DNA of 11,553 bases from Synechococcales cyanobacterium PMM_0003 (GTDB lineage: Bacteria > Cyanobacteriota > Cyanobacteriia > Pseudanabaenales > Pseudanabaenaceae). Position numbers and translations under genes: made by a program. Below, piece after piece: positions 1 through 7,486 of this stretch. The notes below the pieces were generated by a model. The model searched no databases, was not told the origin of the DNA, and saw nothing but the letters and a program-made list of their open reading frames with translations. Where the stretch lies: NCBI GenBank assembly GCA_949128015.1, contig CASBRC010000463.1, positions 1-11,553 of the forward strand, written 5' to 3'. The first letter of the stretch is position 1. The number at the start of each line of letters is the position of its first letter.

Positions 1-322
1 CTGAGGCGGCTTCCATTTGATCGCAAACTGCGATCGAGTAGCCTTTTTCGACTAACTGATTAGCATAGCGATCGAGTGCGTGGTGAGGAATTCCTGCCAT
101 GGCAATCCGTCCGATCGCCTTCCCCCCATCTCGCCCCGTTAGCACCAATTCTAATTCCCGCGAAATTAGTTCTGCATCCTCAAAAAATGCTTCAAAGAAA
201 TCTCCTAACCGATACAACATCACCGTATGGGGATACTGCTCCTTCATTTCGATATAGTGCATCATCATCGGTGTGAGGGCAGCACGATTAACTTGGGCAG
301 ACGACAGAACTAACTCAGCCAT
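1..322 (-). CDS. mutS: DNA mismatch repair protein MutS, N-terminal fragment
   Basis: This is the first 107 codons of MutS, the mismatch-recognition ATPase of post-replicative repair; the rest lies beyond the window's left edge. The ATG is at 322 (reverse strand) and is directly preceded by an in-frame TGA, so no longer start is possible. The translation begins [16 protein letters not shown] and then shows MutS domain [16 protein letters not shown] (residues 17-31), the mismatch-wedge motif [11 protein letters not shown] at 40-50, containing the Phe-x-Glu pair (F42, E44) that stacks on the mispaired base, and then [20 protein letters not shown] and AVCDQME. This fits the classical MutS1 type rather than the recombination-suppressing MutS2, which lacks domain I. 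There is no clear Shine-Dalgarno sequence. It is transcribed divergently from the metallophosphoesterase gene at 512. The family call is secure; the rest of the protein cannot be judged. Confidence 0.95.
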   Translation of the reverse strand, partial: MAELVLSSAQVNRAALTPMMMHYIEMKEQYPHTVMLYRLGDFFEAFFEDAELISRELELVLTGRDGGKAIGRIAMAGIPHHALDRYANQLVEKGYSIAVCDQMEAAS

Positions 323-387
323 TCAAATTTTGATCATAAAACAAGGTAACCCAACCATTGTAAACGGCATCCTGTCTCTATAAGTAG

Positions 388-444
388 AAAAACCAAAAAA
401 GCTGTGGCGCACGCTGCGCGTGCGCCACAGCTTTTTTGGTTTTT
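388..444. repeat. Perfect 26-bp-arm palindrome in a divergent intergenic region
   Basis: Arms 388-413 and 419-444 are exact reverse complements around the 5-base loop CTGCG. The core is GC-rich (GTGGCGCACG) and the outer arms are A/T runs. It looks like a strong bidirectional terminator, yet both flanking genes (mutS leftward, metallophosphoesterase rightward) start away from it, so it ends neither. It may insulate the two promoters or be a dispersed palindromic element. Confidence 0.85.
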
Positions 445-473
445 GGTTTTATCACGCCTATCTAGCTATACCT

Positions 474-479
474 TATAAT
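474..479 (+). promoter_or_regulatory. Candidate -10 box for the metallophosphoesterase gene
   Basis: An exact TATAAT lies 32 bases before the GTG start at 512, just downstream of the palindrome. No good -35 match is found 16-18 bases upstream. If it is used, the transcript would start near 486 and the leader would be about 26 bases. This is seen by eye only. Confidence 0.35.
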
Positions 480-511
480 CAGAAGGTAATTATTTTATGG
501 TTTAGATCTAG

Positions 512-1594
512 GTGGCCCTTAAGTTTAAATTTGCGATCGCATCAGACTTACATATCGCATTGCCCCACACGATTTGGCAACACCCTGCGCGATTTCATCT
601 CGTTGAGTATAGTATTTCCGCATTTGAAGAAGTGCTGTCACAACTTGCTACCCTAGATTTAGACTTTCTGCTCTTACCCGGCGACCTAACCCAGCATGGC
701 GAACCAGAAAATCATCAATGGCTGTCGGAACGGCTTGCGAAACTGCCCTATCCTGTCTATGTAATTGCTGGTAACCATGATGTGCCAAGGGTAGAAACCT
801 TTGACCAGTTCACCCCCCACTATACGAAGTTTGGCTTTAAGTCTGGCATCAGCGAACCCCATAAGCTCTATTATGAATGCGAAGTATTGCCTAATGTGCG
901 GTTAATTGGATTGAACTCTAATCAATTTGATGCTGACGGACAACAAATAGGCTGGATTGATGATGAGCAACTAATCTGGTTGCAGTCGGTTCTAGAAAAT
1001 CAAGACTATGAATTGAACTTGGTGACGATCCATCATAATGTGCTGGAACATATGCATGATCAGTCCCACAATGCCCTCGGCAGGCGTTATATGCTCGGTA
1101 ATACTGAGCGCTTATGCAAAATTTTACATCAAGCAAATGTGAAGTTAGTCTTCACTGGACATCTGCATGTGCAGGATATTGCCTATTGCGATCGCTACAA
1201 TCTTTATGACATTACTACAGGCTCCTTGGTTAGCTATCCCCACCCCTATCGAGTACTCAATTACATCTCTGATGATTCAGGCGATCGCCTAGAAATTGAA
1301 TCTTTTCGCGTCAAGTCAATTCCTGAACAACCTGATTTATCGCATTTCTCACGGGAATGGATGGGCGATCACTCACATCCCTTTGTTCTCAGATTACTTA
1401 CTCATGATCCCTTGAATTTGCCCCAAGAGCTTGCCGAGAAACTCACGCCTGAACTTCGCTATTTTTGGGCATATATCGCTGATGGTGATACAAAATTTGA
1501 ATTTCCTAACTTTCCTGTAGTTGCCAAAGAATATCTTGAAGCATTTAGCGATATTCCTCCCAAAGATAACAATGTGACGTTGGTTCTCAAATAG
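512..1594 (+). CDS. Calcineurin-like metallophosphoesterase
   Basis: A 360-residue protein with all the metal-binding motifs of the calcineurin-like phosphoesterase superfamily in order: DLH (D12, H14), GDLTQHGE (57-64), GNHD (87-90), IHHN (173-176) and GHLH (216-219). These residues normally hold a dinuclear metal centre. The arrangement resembles class III cyclic-nucleotide phosphodiesterases of the CpdA/Icc type, but this protein is longer than typical CpdA and the substrate cannot be read from sequence. No signal peptide or membrane segment is visible, so it is probably cytoplasmic. The start is GTG at 512; an in-frame TAG at 509-511 rules out anything longer, and the first residues run straight into the first metal motif. 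No Shine-Dalgarno sequence sits at the usual distance. The C-terminal third (after about 230) has no motif I recognise. It is followed by a long hairpin at 1601. Confidence 0.9.
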   Translation: MALKFKFAIASDLHIALPHTIWQHPARFHLVEYSISAFEEVLSQLATLDLDFLLLPGDLTQHGEPENHQWLSERLAKLPYPVYVIAGNHDVPRVETFDQFTPHYTKFGFKSGISEPHKLYYECEVLPNVRLIGLNSNQFDADGQQIGWIDDEQLIWLQSVLENQDYELNLVTIHHNVLEHMHDQSHNALGRRYMLGNTERLCKILHQANVKLVFTGHLHVQDIAYCDRYNLYDITTGSLVSYPHPYRVLNYISDDSGDRLEIESFRVKSIPEQPDLSHFSREWMGDHSHPFVLRLLTHDPLNLPQELAEKLTPELRYFWAYIADGDTKFEFPNFPVVAKEYLEAFSDIPPKDNNVTLVLK

Positions 1595-1600
1595 CTAAAG

Positions 1601-1659
1601 GCTTAACCCCAAAAAGAAAAGGTGGCGCTTCGCGCCGTCTTTTCTTTTTGGGGTTAAGC
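1601..1659 (+). terminator. Long hairpin after the metallophosphoesterase gene
   Basis: Arms 1601-1628 and 1632-1659 pair over 28 positions around a TTC loop, with a GGCGC/GCGCC core, A/T runs and a CCCC/GGGG clamp. Two positions (1622 with 1638, 1623 with 1637) pair only as G-U, and only in plus-strand RNA; in the opposite RNA they would be A-C mismatches. It begins six bases after the stop codon, so it probably ends or protects the upstream mRNA. The flank after the stem is not a clean U tract. Confidence 0.65.
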
Positions 1660-1719
1660 ATAATTTATTGATTAGATAATCAAGACTTAACCCGCTAGTG
1701 TCAAGAAACACATAGGATC

Positions 1720-1751
1720 GTATATGCATACCTCACACCGATATGACATAT
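1720..1751 (+). promoter_or_regulatory. Two small dyads over the regulator gene start
   Basis: GTATATGCATAC (1720-1731) has outer GTAT/ATAC symmetry, and ATATGACATAT (1741-1751) is a perfect 5-bp-arm dyad that spans the ATG at 1743. Crp/Fnr proteins bind dyads, so autoregulation is possible. The first has GTA-N6-TAC spacing, not the GTA-N8-TAC of canonical NtcA sites. This is weak evidence. Confidence 0.25.
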
Positions 1752-2372
1752 ACGTTCTCAAGTTTCGATCTTAACTCCACGACTTCTGTAACCGACTGGC
1801 GGCGATCGCTCGAAGAAATTTATCGCGGTCGCACCATGCACACCTACAAAAGTGGACAAATTATACCCATGTATGCCCATGAAGTGTGGGTAGTTTGTCG
1901 GGGTGTTGTTCAGCTAAACACGCTACATCCTTCAGGCGATGAAGTGTTAGTTGGTTTCGCCGTCCAAGCAATGCCCTTTGGCTTACCTCTAACAAATCTC
2001 GACCCGTATCAAGCGATATCTCTGTCAGATGTTGATTTGATGCGTTTCACTTTGATTGAGCTAGAGAATTCTCCACAGCTTTATCAAGGTATTTTGCAAC
2101 ATCTCAATCGTCGTCTTCAGCAAACTGAGTCTTTGTTGGCGCTAGTTAGTAATAAGCGGGTGGAAGAACGCCTTCGCCAAATACTGCTATTGCTCAAGCA
2201 GGAAGTCGGCATACCCGTTGAAGGAGGAACTCGCCTGACTGTCCGACTTACACATCAACATCTCGCTAGTGCGATTAGCAGTACTCGTGTGACTGTGACT
2301 AGAGCGATGAAGCTATTACAGGACGAAGGTTGGTTAAAGATCGATCGCGATCGGCATATTATTCTCGTATAA
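1743..2372 (+). CDS. Crp/Fnr family transcriptional regulator
   Basis: A 209-residue DNA-binding regulator. Residues about 30-110 form the cyclic-nucleotide-binding-type beta barrel (KSGQIIPMYAHEVWVVCRGV, then SGDEVLVGFAV). About 115-150 is the long dimerisation helix (LQHLNRRLQQTESLLAL). About 135-209 is the Crp-type winged helix, with the turn LTHQHLASAISSTRVTVTR at 169-187. The recognition-helix core STRVTVTR is the same as I recall for NtcA, the cyanobacterial global nitrogen regulator. The barrel is short and lacks the Gly-Glu and Arg-Ala phosphate-cassette pattern of cAMP-binding members, so a cAMP ligand is not supported. It is likely an NtcA paralogue rather than NtcA itself, and its target genes are unknown. 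It reads in the same direction as the upstream phosphoesterase gene but is separated from it by a hairpin. The ATG at 1743 has no clear Shine-Dalgarno sequence. Confidence 0.88.
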   Translation: MTYTFSSFDLNSTTSVTDWRRSLEEIYRGRTMHTYKSGQIIPMYAHEVWVVCRGVVQLNTLHPSGDEVLVGFAVQAMPFGLPLTNLDPYQAISLSDVDLMRFTLIELENSPQLYQGILQHLNRRLQQTESLLALVSNKRVEERLRQILLLLKQEVGIPVEGGTRLTVRLTHQHLASAISSTRVTVTRAMKLLQDEGWLKIDRDRHIILV

Positions 2373-2396
2373 AAAAAGGCTTTGCGCCTCTTTTTA
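2371..2396 (+). terminator. Rho-independent terminator of the Crp/Fnr gene
   Basis: AAAAAAAGGC (2371-2380), loop TTTGC, then GCCTCTTTTT (2386-2395) form a 10-bp stem with one A/C mismatch, ending in a T run. It begins inside the TAA stop codon (2370-2372). Confidence 0.6.
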
Positions 2397-2428
2397 ATTG
2401 TTACAGCCTATTGAGTGGTTGTGTGATA

Positions 2429-2479
2429 CAGATAATTTTTAAAAAGTGCCGCTTCGCGGCACTTTTTAAAAATTATCTG
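2429..2479. terminator. Perfect 24-bp-arm palindrome, likely bidirectional terminator
   Basis: Arms 2429-2452 and 2456-2479 are exact reverse complements around a TTC loop, with a GTGCCGC/GCGGCAC core and A/T-rich outer arms. It lies between the convergent Crp/Fnr and rplY genes, where a terminator working in both directions is expected. The core and loop design match the hairpin at 1601, although the outer sequence is unrelated. Confidence 0.65.
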
Positions 2480-2519
2480 GGTTTTATGGCAGCGCAAGGC
2501 GCTGCATTTGGATTGGACT

Positions 2520-2537
2520 AAGGGGCTTAAGCCCCTT
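2520..2537. terminator. 18-bp palindrome beside the rplY stop codon
   Basis: AAGGGGCTTAAGCCCCTT is a perfect palindrome three bases from the end of rplY. On the plus strand GTTTTATTT follows it; on the minus strand no T tract follows. It may back up termination between the convergent genes. Confidence 0.5.
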
Positions 2538-2540
2538 GTT

Positions 2541-3092
2541 TTATTTCTTGAGAATGGTAACAACTAGAGCAGTTGTCTCAGTTACAGGCTTAACACCTTC
2601 AGGGTAGTTAATTTCGCTAACGTGGACACCTTTGCCGATATCAAGATCAGTAATATCGATTTCAAAGCTTTCAGGGATATCGCTAGGAGCGCAAGCTACG
2701 CGGACATAATTCATAATTGTATCAATTGATCCACCACCAACTTTTACCCCGACAGGAACGCCTATGAAGTGCAAAGGAATGTCTACTTCGATTTTCGACT
2801 GAGCCTCGATCGCAAAAAAGCTGAGGTGATAAATAGCTTTTTTGTAAGGGTGGTTTTGGACTTCACGCAATAGGGTTTTGCCCTTAAAGTCGCCATCGGT
2901 TACGTTTACTTCGATCATGGTGTTATTGATCGTGGCTTGGCGTAACAAAGTCGTTGCTTCTTTGGCATCTAACGTGATCGAGATTGACTCAGATCCTTTG
3001 TGTCCATATACGGTTGCAGGAATTTGACCGCCGCGACGAAGAGCGCGATTGTTGGCTGGAGGGCGAGTTGTAGCGTTTATTTGTAATTGCAT
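2541..3092 (-). CDS. rplY: 50S ribosomal protein L25 (bL25, Ctc form)
   Basis: A 183-residue long-form bL25, a protein that binds 5S rRNA in the large ribosomal subunit. Residues 1 to about 93 are the L25 domain (MQLQINATTR, RALRRGGQIPATVYGH at 17-32, then TLLREVQNHPYKKAIYHLSF), and about 97-183 is the C-terminal TL5/Ctc beta domain (VDIPLHFIGVPVGVKVGGGS, then SFEIDITDLDIG and VSEINYPEGV). The short E. coli type has only the first domain; the two-domain type is the common form in cyanobacteria and Gram-positives. It lies 50 bases behind purA on the same strand, so the two are probably co-transcribed. The spacer, including the place where a Shine-Dalgarno sequence should be, is filled by a heptamer repeat, so no normal ribosome binding site is visible. 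Confidence 0.95.
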   Translation of the reverse strand: MQLQINATTRPPANNRALRRGGQIPATVYGHKGSESISITLDAKEATTLLRQATINNTMIEVNVTDGDFKGKTLLREVQNHPYKKAIYHLSFFAIEAQSKIEVDIPLHFIGVPVGVKVGGGSIDTIMNYVRVACAPSDIPESFEIDITDLDIGKGVHVSEINYPEGVKPVTETTALVVTILKK

Positions 3093-3093
3093 T

Positions 3094-3128
3094 TTGGTAA
3101 TTGGTGATTGGTAATTGGTAATTGGTTA
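3094..3128. repeat. Five tandem heptamers directly before rplY
   Basis: On the plus strand the units read TTGGTAA, TTGGTGA, TTGGTAA, TTGGTAA, TTGGTTA, followed by a partial TTG. It resembles the short tandemly repeated heptamers (STRR) known from cyanobacteria. On the coding strand it occupies the last bases before the rplY ATG, where the ribosome binding site would be. Confidence 0.8.
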
Positions 3129-3142
3129 TTGTTCGTTAGTTT

Positions 3143-4468
<1,326 letters not shown>

Positions 4469-4500
4469 TCAATAAAATCTCACAATTAGTAATCTTCGCA

Positions 4501-4526
4501 AAAGATTGTATTGATTGTCAATCTTT
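4501..4526 (-). terminator. Weak hairpin between the small gene pair and purA
   Basis: AAAGATTG (4501-4508) and CAATCTTT (4519-4526) pair around a 10-base loop, and the arm overlaps the stop codon of the 145-residue gene. It is AT-rich and has only a short T run, so it may be a weak terminator or leave read-through into purA. Confidence 0.35.
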
Positions 4527-4962
4527 ATTTTGGTTTTTTCAAAATTTGACCAATCTTGCCATAGCGATCGCCAGTTAGACCTTCTAACTGATGTTCAATG
4601 TCTTCAAGTGCGCCAAGTTTGCTAGTCCACATCCCAGACGGCAACTGTCGCGCTGCATGGACAGGAATTCCCTCATCGTTAATATACAAAGCAATCTTTT
4701 CATATCCTGACTCGATTGTGCGATCGTCACATGGCTCGTACCCTAATGTCTGGTAAGCCTGTATATATGCTGATAAAGTCTCCTCCATCGGCACACCCTC
4801 AACCCAATAAAATTGATCTTCAGGTGTAGGTTGCCACCATCGCTCTTGTTCTCCTGCTGCCCATGCGAAACAATTATATTCCTGAGATCTAGGGCTAGTA
4901 ACGTTGTAATCGGTAATCGCTAGATTGGGATAACGTAGCTCTAAGTGAATTGCTTTTGTCAT
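4525..4962 (-). CDS. Uncharacterised 145-residue protein (DUF7689-like)
   Basis: The function is unknown. The protein has a distinctive pattern: YNCFAWAAGE at 29-38, two tryptophans (42, 43), then VHAARQLPSGMWTSKLG at 101-117 and DIEH at 121-124. I recall this pattern as a widespread uncharacterised family now named DUF7689; that link is from memory. The order of an early Cys at the head of a helix (C31) and a later His in a strand (H102), with a further polar residue after it, is compatible with a papain-like (NlpC/P60 or transglutaminase type) fold, but this is inference. No signal peptide or membrane segment is seen, so it is probably cytoplasmic. The ATG is six bases after the stop of the 130-residue gene, so the two are almost certainly one transcript and perhaps partners. 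Confidence 0.8.
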   Translation of the reverse strand: MTKAIHLELRYPNLAITDYNVTSPRSQEYNCFAWAAGEQERWWQPTPEDQFYWVEGVPMEETLSAYIQAYQTLGYEPCDDRTIESGYEKIALYINDEGIPVHAARQLPSGMWTSKLGALEDIEHQLEGLTGDRYGKIGQILKKPK

Positions 4963-4968
4963 CCGTAA

Positions 4969-5361
4969 TTAGGCAAGATAACCTTGCTCTTTGCCCCAAT
5001 TCAGCCAATCTTGTGCCATTTGCTTGATTTTACCTTTATGTTCTGGAGGGACAGGATTTTCTTGGGTGATTTGTCGTAGTGCGGTTAGCCAATAAAGTGG
5101 ATTTTGGCTTAAATCTTTTAACATCAACGGGATCACCGCTTTTCCCATACTAATAATCTCTTGATAAGCAGGATGTCTAGTCATTTCAACTGTGGATGAC
5201 ATATCTTCTACGTCTTCAGTCCATTGACTAGCAAGCTTAGTAAATCTTTTTTGGATTTCTTCAGAAACTGGATTAACTTTTTTAGAAGGAATTTGAAATA
5301 GTTTGTAGGTCATGTGACTGTTCCTAACGTCTTTATAAGACTTGCTAAATCTTCTATCCAT
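4969..5361 (-). CDS. Uncharacterised 130-residue helical protein
   Basis: The function is unknown. It is mainly helical and hydrophilic, with the conserved-looking blocks FTKLASQWTEDVEDMSS (about 40-56), HPAYQEIISMGKAVIPLMLK (63-82), NPLYWLTALRQIT (87-99), NPVPPEHKGK (101-110) and a Trp-rich end, DWLNWGKEQGY. I recall a common bacterial orphan family with this pattern; the middle resembles a single HEAT-like helical hairpin. Two starts are possible. The longest begins at 5361, bounded by an in-frame TAG and without a ribosome binding site. ATG at 5313 (codon 17, MTYKLFQ) has AGGA eight bases upstream and is my preferred start, giving 114 residues. The first 16 residues of the long form are charged and look unlike a conserved domain. 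It is the first gene of the tight pair with the 145-residue gene. Confidence 0.75.
   Translation of the reverse strand: MDRRFSKSYKDVRNSHMTYKLFQIPSKKVNPVSEEIQKRFTKLASQWTEDVEDMSSTVEMTRHPAYQEIISMGKAVIPLMLKDLSQNPLYWLTALRQITQENPVPPEHKGKIKQMAQDWLNWGKEQGYLA
5323..5326 (-). promoter_or_regulatory. Ribosome binding site favouring the inner start at 5313
   Basis: On the minus strand TTAGGAACAGTCACATG places AGGA eight bases before the ATG at 5313. Nothing comparable precedes the outer ATG at 5361. Positions are given to within a base or two. Confidence 0.45.
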
Positions 5362-5397
5362 ATACTAAGCGAGCAGCAGTAAATTAGAGTGGTGGTA

Positions 5398-5445
5398 TGG
5401 CTTCGACTCCGTTCAGCCATCCGTGGCTGAACGGAGTCGAAGCCA
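5398..5445. repeat. Perfect 22-bp-arm palindrome, probable dispersed repeat
   Basis: Arms 5398-5419 and 5424-5445 are exact reverse complements around the loop TCCG. The arm contains CTTCGACTCCGTTCAGCC, which resembles a dispersed inverted repeat I recall from many cyanobacterial genomes (a TTCGACTCCGCTCAGC type). It is GC-rich along its whole length, has no T tract on either side, and lies between the end of the FAD oxidoreductase gene and the start of the small gene pair. It could end the upstream transcript, but a mobile or REP-like origin seems as likely. Confidence 0.75.
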
Positions 5446-5511
5446 GTCTCACAAATAGTTGGTATTTTATTTTCGTGCTCGTCTCTAAGCGCTATATGAA
5501 AGCCTAAGAAA

Positions 5512-6525
5512 TTATTTTAGCAATTCGATCGCAGATTCAGATGCTGCGATGCCTGAATGATAGGCAGCTTCAATGTTTTTGCCAGCACACCAGTCACCTG
5601 CACAGACGAGGGATAGAGGGATCGCCGTTGATAAGCAAGAAACACCTAAAGATTCTTCGGCTAAGGCATAGCGCCAACGATGCACTTGCCACCATTCGGG
5701 ACTAGCCAGCCATTTTGCTAATAATCTACCTAATTGATTAAGTAATGGTTTTCCTGCAATCTCTAGATCTAGCTCCTCCATTGATTGCTTAGCAAATTCA
5801 GCAGTACTTTGCAAGACAAAAACAGGCTGTATGGCTTTGTCTGGATGCTTGCTGCTGTCATAGCTAATCCAGTCGAGGATCGGATCGTCAACACATCTAA
5901 TTGCTTGCCATTCAACAGGAATAGAATAACTTGTATTGTAACCAGCCATAATCGTGACGCTAGGTGCAAATTTGACGGATTGCAGAGCTTGTAAAAAACT
6001 TGGAGCTGCGGCTAGTACTTCTTCAAATATAGGAAGAAATTGCGGTGCAGGTATGGTTGATACGATCGCCGAAGTTTCGAGAATTTCTTGGCGGTCAGTA
6101 ACTAATTGCCATTTGCTTTCGTTGTGGCTAACCCCAACGATGCGGGCATTATTGATAATCGGAATTTCACTGGCAAGATATTTTGCGATCGCAGTCATGC
6201 CCATTGGACAGCAATATCTTGGATGACGTGTATCAGCATCGGGAGGACGCAACCCAGATGCCGATAGTTGATAGACATTGCGAGTCCATTCTTTCACGAT
6301 GCTTTTTTCTTGAAGTTTACGAATAAATCTCCCAAAATCATCACTTTTGACCGAGATTAATTGTGCACCATGATCGACCCAAGTTCCTTGCAAGCGCCTA
6401 GTTGCCATGCGTCCACCGACCCCTGCGGATTTTTCGACAATGGTGACATCCAGCCCCGCTTGTTTTAGTTGTTGGGCGCAGGTCAATCCTGCCATCCCTG
6501 CACCGATCACGATTACATCTTTCAT
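5512..6525 (-). CDS. Renalase-like FAD-dependent oxidoreductase
   Basis: A 337-residue flavoprotein of the amine-oxidase/renalase group. The N-terminal Rossmann fold shows the dinucleotide motif GAGMAG (8-13) and the ribose-binding acid E31, followed by GVGGRMATRR (35-44), the GG motif typical of this group. The C-terminal LVCAGDWCAGKNIEAAYHSG (306-325) is the second FAD-contact segment and is very like renalase. The length fits bacterial renalase homologues, some of which oxidise off-pathway isomers of NAD(P)H; whether this one does cannot be told. No twin-arginine signal is seen, so it is probably cytoplasmic. The ATG at 6525 leads directly into the Rossmann strand MKDVIVIGAG. It is the last gene of the ffh, peptidase, oxidoreductase series, but the hairpin at 6576 lies before it, so it may have its own promoter. 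Confidence 0.88.
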   Translation of the reverse strand: MKDVIVIGAGMAGLTCAQQLKQAGLDVTIVEKSAGVGGRMATRRLQGTWVDHGAQLISVKSDDFGRFIRKLQEKSIVKEWTRNVYQLSASGLRPPDADTRHPRYCCPMGMTAIAKYLASEIPIINNARIVGVSHNESKWQLVTDRQEILETSAIVSTIPAPQFLPIFEEVLAAAPSFLQALQSVKFAPSVTIMAGYNTSYSIPVEWQAIRCVDDPILDWISYDSSKHPDKAIQPVFVLQSTAEFAKQSMEELDLEIAGKPLLNQLGRLLAKWLASPEWWQVHRWRYALAEESLGVSCLSTAIPLSLVCAGDWCAGKNIEAAYHSGIAASESAIELLK

Positions 6526-6575
6526 AAAATTTCAGTTCAGGCTCCTTGAAGAGCTTAGCTCATCTTGATCGCGAT

Positions 6576-6614
6576 TTTAAATTTAAGGTGGGCTTAGCCC
6601 ACCTTAAATTTAAA
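6576..6614 (-). terminator. 19-bp-arm palindrome at the end of the peptidase gene
   Basis: Arms 6576-6594 and 6596-6614 are exact reverse complements centred on 6595, with a GGTGGGCT/AGCCCACC core and AAATTTAA flanks. It overlaps the stop codon (6610-6612) of the isoaspartyl peptidase gene, so it is well placed to end that transcript before the oxidoreductase gene. Confidence 0.6.
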
Positions 6615-7482
6615 GTGTATCTTGCATCTTTTCGCCATCATGATACGCAGCGAACAATACGGGACAAGTTCTGCCCCATGCGATCGCACCTGTAGCATCG
6701 AGACTAATTGCGCCAAAATCGCGATCTCGGCTAATTGCTTCATTAATAGACTTGTCAACAGCTTGCTGAAGCGTCATGCCATCGGTAACACGCACGACAA
6801 CGCGAGTGGCAAAGCCTTCATCAAGAATATCTTCGCCCACACCAGTACAGCTAACACCCGCAAACTTAGTGGCATAATTCCCCGCAGGAGTTGCCGAGTC
6901 GCTGACTCGACCAATCCGCTCAAAGCCGCGTCCGCCTGTAGATGTCCCCGCGCAAATGTTGCCATATTGATCGAGAACTACTGCGCCGATCGTTCCCATC
7001 GCCACATCTGCCATTTTGCGCGTGAAGTTGGTTTTACGTTCTTCTACCCATTCGGCAAGGCGTTCATCGGTGAGCGGATTGTAAATCGGTATACCCAGTT
7101 CGCGAGCGAGTTCGGCGGAACCTAAATCTGACAAAACGCGATCGTCGCAAGATTGCAAATGCTTTGCCATTGCGATCGGATTCTTGACTCGTGCCGTATT
7201 AATTACGCCGCTAAAACTTTGGCGATCGCCGTCCATGATCGAGGCACTCATCCGCACCTGTCCATCTGATTGCAGAACTGAGCCAGTCCCCGCATTAAAT
7301 CTGGGATCGTCTTCGAGCATTTGACAGGCTTTAACGACGGCATCTATTGCCTTAGTGCCATTGAGTAACATTGGATAAACGGTTTCGAGAACGGCAAATA
7401 GTGATTTGCGAACAGGTTCGTAGCCGCCTTTGCTCTCGACGGTGCTACCAGCGCCGCCATGAATAATGATTTTGGGTTGCAT
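6610..7482 (-). CDS. Isoaspartyl peptidase/L-asparaginase (plant-type, Ntn hydrolase)
   Basis: An N-terminal-nucleophile hydrolase that removes isoaspartyl residues from damaged dipeptides and hydrolyses asparagine; it matures by self-cleavage. From the ATG at 7482 it has 290 residues: KIIIHGGAGS at 4-13, the alpha chain with FNAGTGSVL (62-70), the cleavage site MGTIGAVVLD (162-171) where Thr164 should become the nucleophile of the beta chain, then STGGRGFERIGRVSDS with the Arg-Val-x-Asp substrate loop, and SCTGVGED. Key residues look intact. The open frame extends back to 7530, but that adds MAKRRKRKKDLENSKF inside the ffh coding end and is not part of the family; the family starts right at the first strand. 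The start at 7482 lies four bases after the ffh stop, with GGAG a little upstream, which suggests translational coupling to ffh. Confidence 0.92.
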   Translation of the reverse strand: MQPKIIIHGGAGSTVESKGGYEPVRKSLFAVLETVYPMLLNGTKAIDAVVKACQMLEDDPRFNAGTGSVLQSDGQVRMSASIMDGDRQSFSGVINTARVKNPIAMAKHLQSCDDRVLSDLGSAELARELGIPIYNPLTDERLAEWVEERKTNFTRKMADVAMGTIGAVVLDQYGNICAGTSTGGRGFERIGRVSDSATPAGNYATKFAGVSCTGVGEDILDEGFATRVVVRVTDGMTLQQAVDKSINEAISRDRDFGAISLDATGAIAWGRTCPVLFAAYHDGEKMQDTL

Positions 7483-7486
7483 AAAT

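Noticed and set aside
918..1136. Antisense open frames opposite the phosphoesterase, purA, oxidoreductase, peptidase and ffh genes.
   Set aside because: All lie opposite or within well-supported genes with conserved motifs and have no family features of their own.
2373..2521. Open frame across the convergent gap between the regulator and rplY.
   Set aside because: It crosses two strong hairpins and has no protein-like pattern or homology I recognise.
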